Source of the DNA: Planctomycetota bacterium
GTDB lineage: Bacteria > Planctomycetota > UBA1135 > UBA2386
Direction: 5' to 3'
NCBI GenBank assembly: GCA_016235155.1
Contig: JACRLW010000026.1
Coordinates: forward strand, 77,771 to 141,770
Length of the DNA stretch: 64,000 bases
Below are positions 18,765-27,424 of the stretch, one piece after another. The first letter of the stretch is position 1; each line of letters starts with the position of its first letter. The notes beneath the pieces were generated by a model that was given only the letters and a program-made list of their open reading frames with translations, made no database searches and was not told the origin of the DNA. Made by a program: the position numbers and the translations under genes.

Positions 18765-19775
18765 ATGTCCGAACTCCGCTGCGCCCTCCGCTGCGCCGCC
18801 CTCCTCGCGTGCCTCGCCGCCGCGGCGTCCTCGCAGACGATCATCCGCGCCCCCGCGCCGTCGGGCCCGGCGGTGATCGACACCGGCACGCCGCTCCCCG
18901 TGATCCGACCGCCCGGTGGCGTCCGCCGCCGCGAGGTTCCGGTGTTCTGGCTGCTCGGCCAGTCGAATTGCGCCGGCGGAGCGAACGGCTTCTGGCTCGC
19001 GAACCCCTTCGCCGCCGGCAATCGCTGGCCGCAACTCGCCTACCAGCCGTTCGTGAAGATCTGGTGGCCCGGTCCGTCGGCGCTGCGGCCGTCCTCGCGC
19101 CCGAACTGGGAGGACTACCGGACCGGCTCCTTCGCGCCGGTCAACAATGCGAACTGGCACCTCACCGAGGCCAACTTCGGCCCCGAGGCGTCCTTCGGCG
19201 ACGCCGCGTCGCGCGCGCTCGGCGAACCGGTCTGGCTGTTCAAGTTCGTCTCGGTCGCCGCGCTCAACCCGGATCATCATCCGACCTTCAGCAAGGTCGC
19301 CGGACGCGAGACGCTCTTCGACGAGATCGTGCGCGAATGGCGTCGCGCGGCCGCCGCGATGGAAGCGCAGGACCTCGTGCCGCAGATCCGCGGGGTGTGT
19401 TGGATCCAGGGCGAGTACGACTTCATCGCGAGCTACAGCACGAGCTACGCGACGCACCTCACGCGTTTCATCGGCGACCTCCGCGCGGCGATCGCGCGCA
19501 TCAACCCCGACAACGTGCCGGTGCGCGTCATGATCGCTGAGATGCACGACCGCCACGTGCCGACTGCGACGTACGACATCCCCGAGGCGCATCTCCGCGC
19601 GGCGCAGGTCTTCGTCGCGGCCACCGTCGAGGACGTGTTCCTCACCGACGTCGACGACCTGCCGCTCGACCCGCTCTCGCCGAGCCTCGTCCACTTCGAC
19701 GCAGTCGGCGACGTGTTGCTCGGCCAGCGGATGTTCGCGACCTGGTCTTCGGGCGAGGGACCGCCGCGGCGCTGA
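18765..19775 (+). CDS. Secreted SASA-type carbohydrate esterase
   Basis: This 336-residue exported protein has a signal peptide (about residues 1-23, ending ASSQ). It is an SGNH-fold esterase of the sialic-acid-esterase/CE6-like group. The nucleophile is in FWLLGQSNCAGGA, a conserved GVCWIQGEYD follows, and the C-terminal catalytic Asp/His would be in PSLVHFDAVGDVLLG (HFD order). It probably deacetylates a polysaccharide in the periplasm or outside the cell. It is divergent from the broken sialate O-acetylesterase (134 bp between starts), so the two esterases may share a control region and substrate. Confidence 0.8.
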   Translation: MSELRCALRCAALLACLAAAASSQTIIRAPAPSGPAVIDTGTPLPVIRPPGGVRRREVPVFWLLGQSNCAGGANGFWLANPFAAGNRWPQLAYQPFVKIWWPGPSALRPSSRPNWEDYRTGSFAPVNNANWHLTEANFGPEASFGDAASRALGEPVWLFKFVSVAALNPDHHPTFSKVAGRETLFDEIVREWRRAAAAMEAQDLVPQIRGVCWIQGEYDFIASYSTSYATHLTRFIGDLRAAIARINPDNVPVRVMIAEMHDRHVPTATYDIPEAHLRAAQVFVAATVEDVFLTDVDDLPLDPLSPSLVHFDAVGDVLLGQRMFATWSSGEGPPRR

Positions 19776-19807
19776 TCCGGGTCGCGGCTATGCTCCCGCG
19801 CCCGCCG

Positions 19808-20249
19808 ATGACCGACGCACCGCTCACCGACCTCGAACCGAGCACGACCCGACGACGCGGGCTGCGCGGTCTCCCCCGCTGGAAGCTGGTCCTGGTGTTC
19901 GTCGCCGCCGCGTGCCTGATCGCCGGCATCGCGCTGATCCCCTTCGAGAGCAAGCGCAGTCTCGACGGCGAATCGCCCGGCATCGGCGCCCTCCAGACGC
20001 AGGGCGGTGCCGGCGGCGCCACGCTCATGCCGAACGAGGACGGCGGACCGACGCCCGGCGAGCCTCGCGCTGGTCGGGCTCACGCAGCTCGACTGGGTCA
20101 CGGTCCACTGGGAAGCGATCTCCAGCGCCTTCGATCGATTCGTCGCGAACGTCGAACGCGAGGCCGGCTCGTTCCAGACCCTGGTCACGGGGAGCCTGCC
20201 CCAAGCCGGACTCGCCGGGCTCGGACTGTTCGCCGGTCTCCGGCGTTGA
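19808..20249 (+). pseudogene. Small membrane protein, frameshifted
   Basis: ATG 19808 begins a protein with a short polar N-terminus, a membrane helix WKLVLVFVAAACLIAGIAL and a Gly-rich stretch up to PNEDGGPTPGE. At about 20058 the coding signal moves to the next frame and continues SLALVGLTQLDWVTVHWEAI, FDRFVANVEREAGSF and a short hydrophobic tail (AGLAGLGLFAGL) to a TGA at 20247-20249. One extra base near 20058 explains this; without it the product is 146 residues. The unshifted frame runs on as arginine-rich nonsense to 20497. I do not recognise the family. It follows the SASA esterase by 32 bp. Confidence 0.6.
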
Positions 20250-20275
20250 GGAACGCAGCAGTCCGGCGCTCGGAA

Positions 20276-20296
20276 GGCGTCGCGGAAGACGACGCC
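20276..20296 (+). terminator. Candidate hairpin terminator
   Basis: GGCGTCG pairs perfectly with CGACGCC around a 7-nt loop, 26 nt after the stop of the frameshifted membrane protein. A second perfect hairpin (CGCCGG-TCT-CCGGCG, 20231-20245) covers the end of that gene. No T-run follows, so the assignment is tentative. Confidence 0.35.
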
Positions 20297-20415
20297 GCGC
20301 GAAGCCGGCATCCCGCCGTGCGAACGCCCCGACCAGGGTTTCCCGCGTCCGCTAAGGGTCGACCGCCCGGCGGCTCGATGACACGAGATCAGGAAGACCG
20401 GCCGAGACGGCCCGG

Positions 20416-22824
20416 ATGCTGGAGCGCCAAAGCACGCAGAGCGGATCGCCGCCGGACGGGGGAGAACCCCTCGTCGACGCCCTCGCTACGTACCTGAAAA
20501 CCAGCTTCGTCTACCCCGAGAACAACCCGCGGGTGAAGGAGTCGATCCAAGCACTCTCCGAGCGGCTCGCCGCCGCGAGCGTGCAGGGCGCGCCGATCGA
20601 GTTCGTCCTGACGCGCGCCGGGGTGCGCGCCGCGGGTCGCGAGATCGACGGTGCACGGCCGCTGATCGCATGGCTCCGCGAGCGCTTCGTGCGCGCGCGC
20701 ATCCAGGGCGTGCGCATCGATCCGACGCCGGACCCGATCGCGCTCGCCGCATTCGCGGCGGGACTGCGCCAGTGCTTCCCGCCGGGCGCGCCGCCGCTCG
20801 TCGATTCGTGGCGACACCAGGGAATGGGTGTCGAGCCGCTGTTCGCGACCGGACCGGCTGCCGTCGGCGGACCTCCGTCCGAACCGGCGACGCGCGCTTC
20901 GTCGGCGGGCATCCCGTCGTCCGCGAGTCCGTTCCCCGGCGGCGCACCGCGGGCGGTGCAGGCACCGGCACGACCCGAGCCGACGCCGCAAGCGCCGCGC
21001 ATCGCACTCGACGGGATCCTCGCGCTGTTGACCCGCTCCGATCGTGCGCGCACCTCGATCGCGCGGATGCATCAACGCGTCGAGGACGAGTACCACGGCG
21101 CCGCGCACCTCGACACGTCCGGGATGCTGGAAGCGATCGTCGCGGAACTGCCCGAGACGCTCGTCGCGCGGCCCGACGCCGCCTGCCGCGAAGTCGAGGT
21201 CGTGCTCGATGGGCTGCTCGCCCAACTCGACGGCTTCCTGCTCGCACGTCCCGACGATCCGGGCACGCGGATGACGCACATGGCGACGACGATGACGCGC
21301 CGTCGCGCCGCCGCGATGCCGGCTCCTCTTGCGCCGAGCACCCCGCTCGTCCCCCAAGAGCCCGTGCGCGCGCCGGCGTCGGTCGCGCCCCTGCCGACTC
21401 CGCAGTCCGCGGCGCGTCCCGAGCTGCCGCGTGCCCCGCTGCCGCCCGGCACCGTCGTGCGCAATCCGTTCGCGCCGCCTCAGCCCGCGGCTCGGCCCGC
21501 AGCCGCGACGCCGCTCCCGCCGAACCCGCCCGCGCCTGCACCCCAGACGCCGCCGGTCGCGCAAGCTCCGCCCGCGAACCCCCGCAACAGCTTCCTCGAC
21601 GCCTTCGCGATGCCGGCCGCGCACGCCGCGAACGGCACCCGTCCCGCTCCCGCTGCCGCGACTCCGGCAGCGCCTGCCGCGCCGCGGGCGCGCCTTCGCG
21701 AGGACAGCTTCGAGTCGTTCCTCGAAGGCGTGCGCTCCGACGTCGTCACGCGCGCGACCGCGCCGCTCACGCCGCCGAACGACGCGCGCGCGCGCAGCGC
21801 CGGACCTGCGCGCCTCGAGGACGATCTCGAAGCCCTCGTCGACGACGTGCGCCGTCTGCCGCATGCCGCGGACGTCGAGATCGCCGCCGCCGACCCGGTC
21901 GTCGCGGACGAGACGCTCGGCGTCTGCCTGCAGATGCTCGCGTACGCCGCGGACGGCGCGTCGATCGTCGCGGCCGCGGCGCAGGCGGTCGCACCGATCC
22001 TCACGGCGCCGACCGCGAACCAGCGCCGCATCCTCGCGCGTTGGCTCCGCTTCGCGCGCGAAGGCGGGCCGAACGGCGCGCAGGACGAGGCGAACCAGCG
22101 GGTGTTCGAGTTCCTCCAGCAGCACGGCGTCGCGCAGATGCTCTCGTCGCGCGAGTCGCTCGACGTCGAGCAGGTCGTGCAGACCTTCCCGACCCAGTTC
22201 GTCGCCTTCCTCGACGGACTCGACATGAAGGACCCGCGCAGCGAGGAAGCGTTCGCGCAGCTCTGGGAAGCGGTCGGCGGCGACTCGGTCGCCGACGCGG
22301 CGCGCGTGCTCATCGAGGACGGCACGCTGCTCACCCCGCATCGCACCGAGAAGATCCTGAAGCTCGGGGGACGGCGCGCCGCGGCCGTCGCGCGCCACTA
22401 CGTGGCAGCCGGCGCGACGTGGACCCGCGCGCTCGTCGTGAACTTCCTGCGCCGCCAGCAGCTCCCCCGCCAGGAGGCCGCGGCGCTGTCGATCGTGCAG
22501 CCGTTGACGACGTTCCCGAACGGCTACCTCGCCGACCTCTGCGACTGCGTGGCGCACGGCAAGGCGAACTTCAAGCTGCACGGCTACACGAGCCTCCTTC
22601 TGCGCCAGTACATCCGCGACACCGCGGAGAACCCGGGCGATCTCGACCGGCGGCTCTACGCGATCCGCGCGCTCGCGCACTGGCCGACGCCGGAGACGAT
22701 CCAGTACCTCGAACAGCTCGCGAAGGAAGGACGGCTGCTCGCGCAGACCAAGGAAGCGCGCGCCGTGCGCCAGGCGGCGACCGAGACGCTGAAGGCGATC
22801 CGCGAGAGCAAGGAGACGGCGTGA
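20416..22824 (+). CDS. Large helical-repeat protein with Pro/Ala-rich linker
   Basis: This 802-residue cytoplasmic protein has no signal peptide. Residues 1-140 form a mixed domain (VDALATYLKTSFVYPENNPRV, FVLTRAGVRAAGREIDGARP). Residues about 140-425 are low-complexity Pro/Ala with a short helical island near residue 200. Residues 425-802 are helical and resemble HEAT repeats (FEFLQQHGVAQMLSSRESL, EKILKLGGRRAAAVARHYV, RLYAIRALAHWPTPETI). The next gene follows after 10 bp and encodes an HD-GYP-like protein whose N-terminal third has the same feel (HEPTHQRVV, VQGESLSFQGK). The two probably work together, perhaps in second-messenger or envelope signalling. I do not recognise a named family. Confidence 0.7.
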   Translation: MLERQSTQSGSPPDGGEPLVDALATYLKTSFVYPENNPRVKESIQALSERLAAASVQGAPIEFVLTRAGVRAAGREIDGARPLIAWLRERFVRARIQGVRIDPTPDPIALAAFAAGLRQCFPPGAPPLVDSWRHQGMGVEPLFATGPAAVGGPPSEPATRASSAGIPSSASPFPGGAPRAVQAPARPEPTPQAPRIALDGILALLTRSDRARTSIARMHQRVEDEYHGAAHLDTSGMLEAIVAELPETLVARPDAACREVEVVLDGLLAQLDGFLLARPDDPGTRMTHMATTMTRRRAAAMPAPLAPSTPLVPQEPVRAPASVAPLPTPQSAARPELPRAPLPPGTVVRNPFAPPQPAARPAAATPLPPNPPAPAPQTPPVAQAPPANPRNSFLDAFAMPAAHAANGTRPAPAAATPAAPAAPRARLREDSFESFLEGVRSDVVTRATAPLTPPNDARARSAGPARLEDDLEALVDDVRRLPHAADVEIAAADPVVADETLGVCLQMLAYAADGASIVAAAAQAVAPILTAPTANQRRILARWLRFAREGGPNGAQDEANQRVFEFLQQHGVAQMLSSRESLDVEQVVQTFPTQFVAFLDGLDMKDPRSEEAFAQLWEAVGGDSVADAARVLIEDGTLLTPHRTEKILKLGGRRAAAVARHYVAAGATWTRALVVNFLRRQQLPRQEAAALSIVQPLTTFPNGYLADLCDCVAHGKANFKLHGYTSLLLRQYIRDTAENPGDLDRRLYAIRALAHWPTPETIQYLEQLAKEGRLLAQTKEARAVRQAATETLKAIRESKETA

Positions 22825-22834
22825 GGTCCTTCGC

Positions 22835-24202
22835 ATGAGCGAGAAGACCTACTCCCGCATCCCGCGCGCGGTGCTCACGTTGATCGAGCACCTCGTCGCC
22901 GGACTCGTCGCGTGCCGCATCCACGAGCCCACGCACCAGCGGGTCGTGGCCGCGCTCAGTCAGGTGCGCGACGCGCTGCACGAGCTCCGCACGGAGACGA
23001 GCGAACAGGCCTTCGCGCTCCTCGTGCAGGGCGAGTCGCTGTCGTTCCAGGGCAAGATCGCGGTCCCGGCCAACATCAGCGCCGCGCGCCTCCTCGAAGC
23101 GCTCCGCCGCTGGAAGGCCGCGGGCATCCAGATCCACGCCGACGTCCCCGACTCCGAACTGGCGACGCTCTGCCGCATCCTCCTGCGCTCGCCCGACAAC
23201 GTCGTCGCCGATGCGGCCGCCGTGAACCGCGCGCTCGCGGAGCTCGGCGTGCTCGCGGTGCGACTCGTCCCCGGCGCGACGGCCGAGCCGGCGCGCGCGC
23301 CGGCGCCGACGCAGGCCGCCCCGACGGCGAACTCGCGCTCGCTGATCGCCACGGTGCGCGACGGCGTCGAGGAGATGTTCAGCGCGATCGCCGCGGGCCA
23401 ACCCGCCGACGTGCCCCGCGCGCGGCGTTGCGCCGAGTCGCTCCTGACCGCCGTCGACGCCGCGACCACCGGCGTCGAGACGCTCGACCTCTCGCAGCAA
23501 CCGGCGGAGGACCCGCTGCTGGTCCTGCATGCGATGCGCTGTTCGGGCCTCGCGATGATCGCGATGCGCGGCACGACGCGCGACCAGGACCTCGTGCTGC
23601 GCGTCGGCACCGCCGCGCTGCTCCACGACGTCGGCAAGCTCCGCCTCCCGCTCGACCTGATCGCCGCCGAGGGGGAGCACGCGGACGAGTCGAATCCCGC
23701 GGTCCGCCAGCACCCGACGATCGGCGCGGAACTGCTGCTCCAGCACGGCAGCGTCGATCCGCTCTGCCTCGCCATCGTCTTCGGTCACCATCGCAGTCCG
23801 GTCGCGAGCGGCTACCCCGACACGCCCCACGAGCACCGGCCGTCGCGCGCGACGCAACTCGTGCGCATCTGCGACCTGTTCGAATCGCTGACCGCCCGCC
23901 GCGGCGACCGACCGCCGATGTCGCCCTCGCGTGCCTGGCGCGTCCTGTGCGCCGACGACAGCCTGCTCGACAAGTCGATGTTGCGCCGCGTCGTCGAAGG
24001 CGTCGGGTTCTGGCCGATCGGCGCGACCCTCGCCCTCTCCAGCGGCGAATCCGCGCGCGTCGTCCGCCCGACCCGCGATCCCAGCGCGCCGCTCGTGCGC
24101 GTCCTCACCGCCGGAACCGCGGGAACGCCGCCTGGCGGACTCCTCGATCTGAGCCGCACGCGCAGCACGACGGTCCTCGTCGCCGCCCCGGCCGCCATCT
24201 GA
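22835..24202 (+). CDS. HD-GYP-like HD-domain protein
   Basis: The protein has 455 residues. The N-terminal 150 residues are a helical/beta domain related in style to the N-terminus of the upstream protein. The HD domain begins near residue 260: LLHDVGKLRLPLDLI supplies the HD pair, VRQHPTIGAELLLQHG the next His, and VFGHHRSPVASGYP corresponds to the HH-x-DGxGYP motif of HD-GYP proteins, with the Asp-Gly replaced. RATQLVRICDLFESLTARR matches the later D-x-D/YxALT region. HD-GYP enzymes hydrolyse cyclic di-GMP; the altered motif means activity or substrate may differ. The ATG is 10 bp after the previous stop, so the two genes are co-transcribed. Confidence 0.75.
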   Translation: MSEKTYSRIPRAVLTLIEHLVAGLVACRIHEPTHQRVVAALSQVRDALHELRTETSEQAFALLVQGESLSFQGKIAVPANISAARLLEALRRWKAAGIQIHADVPDSELATLCRILLRSPDNVVADAAAVNRALAELGVLAVRLVPGATAEPARAPAPTQAAPTANSRSLIATVRDGVEEMFSAIAAGQPADVPRARRCAESLLTAVDAATTGVETLDLSQQPAEDPLLVLHAMRCSGLAMIAMRGTTRDQDLVLRVGTAALLHDVGKLRLPLDLIAAEGEHADESNPAVRQHPTIGAELLLQHGSVDPLCLAIVFGHHRSPVASGYPDTPHEHRPSRATQLVRICDLFESLTARRGDRPPMSPSRAWRVLCADDSLLDKSMLRRVVEGVGFWPIGATLALSSGESARVVRPTRDPSAPLVRVLTAGTAGTPPGGLLDLSRTRSTTVLVAAPAAI

Positions 24203-24266
24203 CCACGCCCCTCCGTACCCCCGCCCCGGACAGATCGGGTCCCACGCGCTAATCTCCCGCCCGTTC

Positions 24267-25163
24267 ATGGCCGTCGAGGAAGCAGAGCTCCAACGATTCC
24301 TCACGCAGCGGACGCCTCGTCCGCTGACGCCGGGGATCCGCGCCGATCGCCTGCCGCTCTTGCCGATCGCGGCGGCGATCGCGTTCGTCGTCGCTTCGTT
24401 CGTCGCGACGGTCGCGCTCGTGGACCGGATCTTCCCGATCGGCATCCTCGACGACTGGCAGCTCGACCTCTCGGAGACCGCGGTCGCGACCGGCGAGATC
24501 GTCGGGACCGCGGCGACCGAGTTCGAGACCGTCGATCCCGCCGACTCGACGCGCATGCTCCGCGTGCACCGCGTCGACTTCAGCTTCACCGACTCCCGCG
24601 GGGAACCGACCTTCGGTTCGAGCTTCGCGCGCGCGGAGATTCCGGTGCCCGGCAAGCGCGCCGAGATCCAATACCTGCTCGCCGATCCGACGATCGCGCG
24701 CGTGCACGGGACCTCGCGCAGTCCGACGGAGAAGCGCGGCGCGCTCGTGCTCCTCGTGCCGGCGCCGTCGCTGTTGATCGTCGTCTGGTTGTTCGCCCGA
24801 CGCCGTCGCATGTGGCGGCTCCTGACCTGGGGCGTGAACACGCGTGCGCGCGTCGTCGACGTGGTCGACTCGCCGAGCCTGTTCGGCAGGAAGCGGATCT
24901 GCGTGGCGCTGTCGTTCCGCGACGGCCGCAGCACCGTGATCGAGATCCCCGCCCGGCGCGCGGATGCCGTCGCGATCCTCGAGCGATCCGCGGTCGGCGA
25001 GATGGTGCCCGTGCTCCGCGACCTCGTGCGCCCGAGCCGGATGCTCCTCGTCGATCGCATGCGCAGGTCGTCGCCGCAGGGTCTCGTCGCGTTCGACGGC
25101 GCCGACGAGTTCGGCGAACCGGTCGACGGCCGCGTCAGGAGCGAGGTCGCCAAGTCGCGGTGA
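24267..25163 (+). CDS. DUF3592-like membrane protein
   Basis: The protein has 298 residues and two membrane helices, one near residues 32-55 (LPLLPIAAAIAFVVASFVATVAL) and one near 165-180 (ALVLLVPAPSLLIVVWLFA). Between them is an exported domain with ATGEIVGTAATEF and FTDSRGEPTFGS, a pattern like DUF3592 beta-domains. A second, cytoplasmic copy of the same type of domain follows (NTRARVVDVVDSP, RICVALSFRDGRSTV). It starts 64 bp after the HD protein and may belong to that operon. It overlaps the end of convergent hutG by 29 bp. Function is unknown. Confidence 0.65.
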   Translation: MAVEEAELQRFLTQRTPRPLTPGIRADRLPLLPIAAAIAFVVASFVATVALVDRIFPIGILDDWQLDLSETAVATGEIVGTAATEFETVDPADSTRMLRVHRVDFSFTDSRGEPTFGSSFARAEIPVPGKRAEIQYLLADPTIARVHGTSRSPTEKRGALVLLVPAPSLLIVVWLFARRRRMWRLLTWGVNTRARVVDVVDSPSLFGRKRICVALSFRDGRSTVIEIPARRADAVAILERSAVGEMVPVLRDLVRPSRMLLVDRMRRSSPQGLVAFDGADEFGEPVDGRVRSEVAKSR

Positions 25164-25950
25164 ACGCGCCGAGCGCGGCGCGCAGCACCTCGCGCAGCGG
25201 TGCGGCGCGCGCTTCGTCCCACCAAAACGGCGGACCTTCGCGCATGTAGAGCCGCTGGCTCATCTCGAGCTGCAGCGCGTGCACGCCGTGCTGTGGTCGA
25301 CCGAAGCACCGCGTGATGAAGCCGCCTTTGAACGGGACGTTCCGCGATGCACCCGGGTCGTTCGCGGCGAGGACGGCGAACACCGCATCCGCGCGGTGCG
25401 GCTCGCACGACGTGCCGTCGACGTCGCCGAGCATGAAGCCCGGCAAGCGGCCGCGCGCGAGACGCGGCACGTCGCTGACGATGCTGTGCGCCTCGAACAG
25501 CAGCGCGACGCCGAAGCGCGCGACCCGCTCCGCGAGTTGTTCGCGCAGCGCGCGGTGGTAGGGCGTCCAGTACTGAGCGACCCTCGACGCGATCTCGTCC
25601 GCGCCCGGGTCCTCGCCCTCGCGGTAGATCGGCTCGCCGGCGAAGGTCTGCGTCGGGACGAGTCCGGTCTCGGCGCGACCCGGATAGAGCGCGTGCCCGT
25701 CGGACGGCCGGTTGAGGTCGACGACGTAGCGGCTGTAGCGCGCGCACAGGAGCGCGCCGCCGAGCGCGGGCACGAAGTCGTAGAGCCGATGCAGGTTCCA
25801 GTCGGTGTCGGGCAGGGCGCGGATCGCGTCGTTCCTCAGGCGTTCGGCGAGGCCGAGCGGAAGGTCCGTCCCGGTGTGCGGCGCGCTGACCAGCAACGGC
25901 GTGGTCGCGGTCTTGTCGCCCCGCAAGGTGAACGTCGCCGGCGCGGTCAC
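25135..25950 (-). CDS. hutG: N-formylglutamate amidohydrolase-like
   Basis: The protein has 271 residues and lacks a signal peptide. It matches the N-formylglutamate deformylase family: LLVSAPHTGTDLP at the start, ALPDTDWNLHRLYDF, the signature YSRYVVDLNRPSDG, YHRALREQLAERVARFG, LLFEAHSIVSDVP and FKGGFITRCFG near the end. The enzyme releases formate and glutamate from N-formylglutamate, the last step of the five-step histidine pathway. GTG 25950 overlaps the hutF stop as GTGA, so it is coupled to hutF and translated after it. This order matches the hutF-hutG route. Confidence 0.88.
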   Translation of the reverse strand: MTAPATFTLRGDKTATTPLLVSAPHTGTDLPLGLAERLRNDAIRALPDTDWNLHRLYDFVPALGGALLCARYSRYVVDLNRPSDGHALYPGRAETGLVPTQTFAGEPIYREGEDPGADEIASRVAQYWTPYHRALREQLAERVARFGVALLFEAHSIVSDVPRLARGRLPGFMLGDVDGTSCEPHRADAVFAVLAANDPGASRNVPFKGGFITRCFGRPQHGVHALQLEMSQRLYMREGPPFWWDEARAAPLREVLRAALGAFTATWRPRS

Positions 25951-27371
25951 GGCGTGACCTCCGCGAGCCGCGCGACGACGCGCGCGTAGTCGCGCAGGAT
26001 CGTGTCGCGCGCGACATGACGCCCGGCCGCGACGACCTGCCGGCCGCCGACGAACACGTCGCGCACCATCGACCGTCCGGAGTTGGAGAACACGAACGCG
26101 TCGAGCACCGATTCCGGGCGGTGGCCGAGCAGTCGCGGATGTTCCGCGTCGAGCACCACGACGTCGCAGCGCCGACCCACCTCGATCGCGCCGAGCGGTT
26201 GATCGAGCGCGCGCGCTCCACCGGCAGCGCAGGCGTCGAAGAGCCGGCGCCCGACGTGCCGGCGCAACCGATGCCCCGCTTCGCCCGCGCGGTTGCGGCG
26301 TTCGTCGCGCAGGCGCTGGCCGTACTCGAGCAGGCGCAGTTCCTCGGCGAGTTCGATGCTCACGTGCGAATCGCTGCCGATCGCGATGCGACCGCCCACG
26401 CTCAAGAAGCCGGGCAACGCGAAGGTACTGTCGCCGAGGTTGGCCTCGGTCGTCGGACAGAGACCGACCACGGCGCCGGCGCGCGCGACCGCGGCGAGTT
26501 CGTCGGGCGTCGAGTGCGTGGCGTGCACGAGACACCAGCGGGCGTCGAGTCCGCCGGCCTGCGCGAGCCAGGCGATCGGCGCCATGCCGAGGCTCGCGCG
26601 ACATTGCTCGACCTCCGCACGTTGCTCCGCGGCATGGATGTGCACGCGCGCGCCGGGTTCCGCGCCGTGCACGGCTGCGAGCAGGGCCGCGAGTTCGTCG
26701 GGCGCGACGGCGCGCAGGCTGTGCGGCGCGACGCCGATGCGGTGGCGCGACGGGCCGGTGCGCACGACGGTCCGCGCAGCCTCCCAGAGCGCCAGGAACT
26801 CGTCGACGTCGCTCGAACCGAAGCGCCGCTGCATCGGCGCGAGCGGACGGCCGAAGCCGGCGTGGAAGTAGGCGACCGGCAGCAGCGTGACTGCGATCCC
26901 GCTGCGCTCGGCGGCGGCGAGGATGCGGAGCGAAGTCTCCGCGCGCGACGCGTAGCGCGTGCCGTCCTGCGCGTGATGGAGGTAGTGGAACTCGCCGATC
27001 GCGGTGAAGCCGGCTTCGAGCAGTTCCATCTGCACGAGCGCGGCGATCGCTTCGACGTCGTCGGGACTGAGCGCCGCGGCGACCCGGTACATCGCCTCGC
27101 GCCAGGTCCAGAACGAGTCGTCGCCCGGCCCACCGCGCTCGCCCTGCGCGCATTCGGTCTGCCCTGCGAACACCCGCTGGAACGCATGTCCGTGCACGTT
27201 CGCCATGCCCGGGACGGCAAAGCCCGTGAACGACGAGAAGCGCGCCTCCTCCCCCATCGCCGGCGGCGCCTGGTCGACCGCGCGCACGAAGCCGTCGTCG
27301 TCGACCGTGACCCACGCCGGCGCGATCCAGCCGTCGGGTCGATGGAGATGATCGAAGCGCAGGACGAGCAC
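25947..27371 (-). CDS. hutF: Formimidoylglutamate deiminase
   Basis: The protein has about 474 residues (GTG 27371; a longer reading from 27434 is less likely). It belongs to the amidohydrolase superfamily with HutF features: PGMANVHGHAFQRVFAG gives the metal-binding HxH, GEFHYLHHAQDGTRY is specific to HutF, VHIHAAEQRAEVEQC the next metal His, VHATHSTPDELA a further His, and IGSDSHVSIELAEELRLLE the catalytic Asp. It converts N-formimidoyl-glutamate to N-formylglutamate and ammonia. It is followed with GTGA overlap by hutG. Upstream hut genes (hutH, hutU, hutI) are not in the window. Confidence 0.9.
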   Translation of the reverse strand: MLVLRFDHLHRPDGWIAPAWVTVDDDGFVRAVDQAPPAMGEEARFSSFTGFAVPGMANVHGHAFQRVFAGQTECAQGERGGPGDDSFWTWREAMYRVAAALSPDDVEAIAALVQMELLEAGFTAIGEFHYLHHAQDGTRYASRAETSLRILAAAERSGIAVTLLPVAYFHAGFGRPLAPMQRRFGSSDVDEFLALWEAARTVVRTGPSRHRIGVAPHSLRAVAPDELAALLAAVHGAEPGARVHIHAAEQRAEVEQCRASLGMAPIAWLAQAGGLDARWCLVHATHSTPDELAAVARAGAVVGLCPTTEANLGDSTFALPGFLSVGGRIAIGSDSHVSIELAEELRLLEYGQRLRDERRNRAGEAGHRLRRHVGRRLFDACAAGGARALDQPLGAIEVGRRCDVVVLDAEHPRLLGHRPESVLDAFVFSNSGRSMVRDVFVGGRQVVAAGRHVARDTILRDYARVVARLAEVTP

Positions 27372-27424
27372 GCGGCGGCGACCATAGCGCGCGCGCCGCA
27401 CGTCGTCGCTATCGTGCGCCGCTC

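Noticed and set aside
22571-26221. Long minus-strand open frame of over 1200 codons
   Set aside because: It mirrors three convincing plus-strand genes and the hut genes in another frame; no family match.
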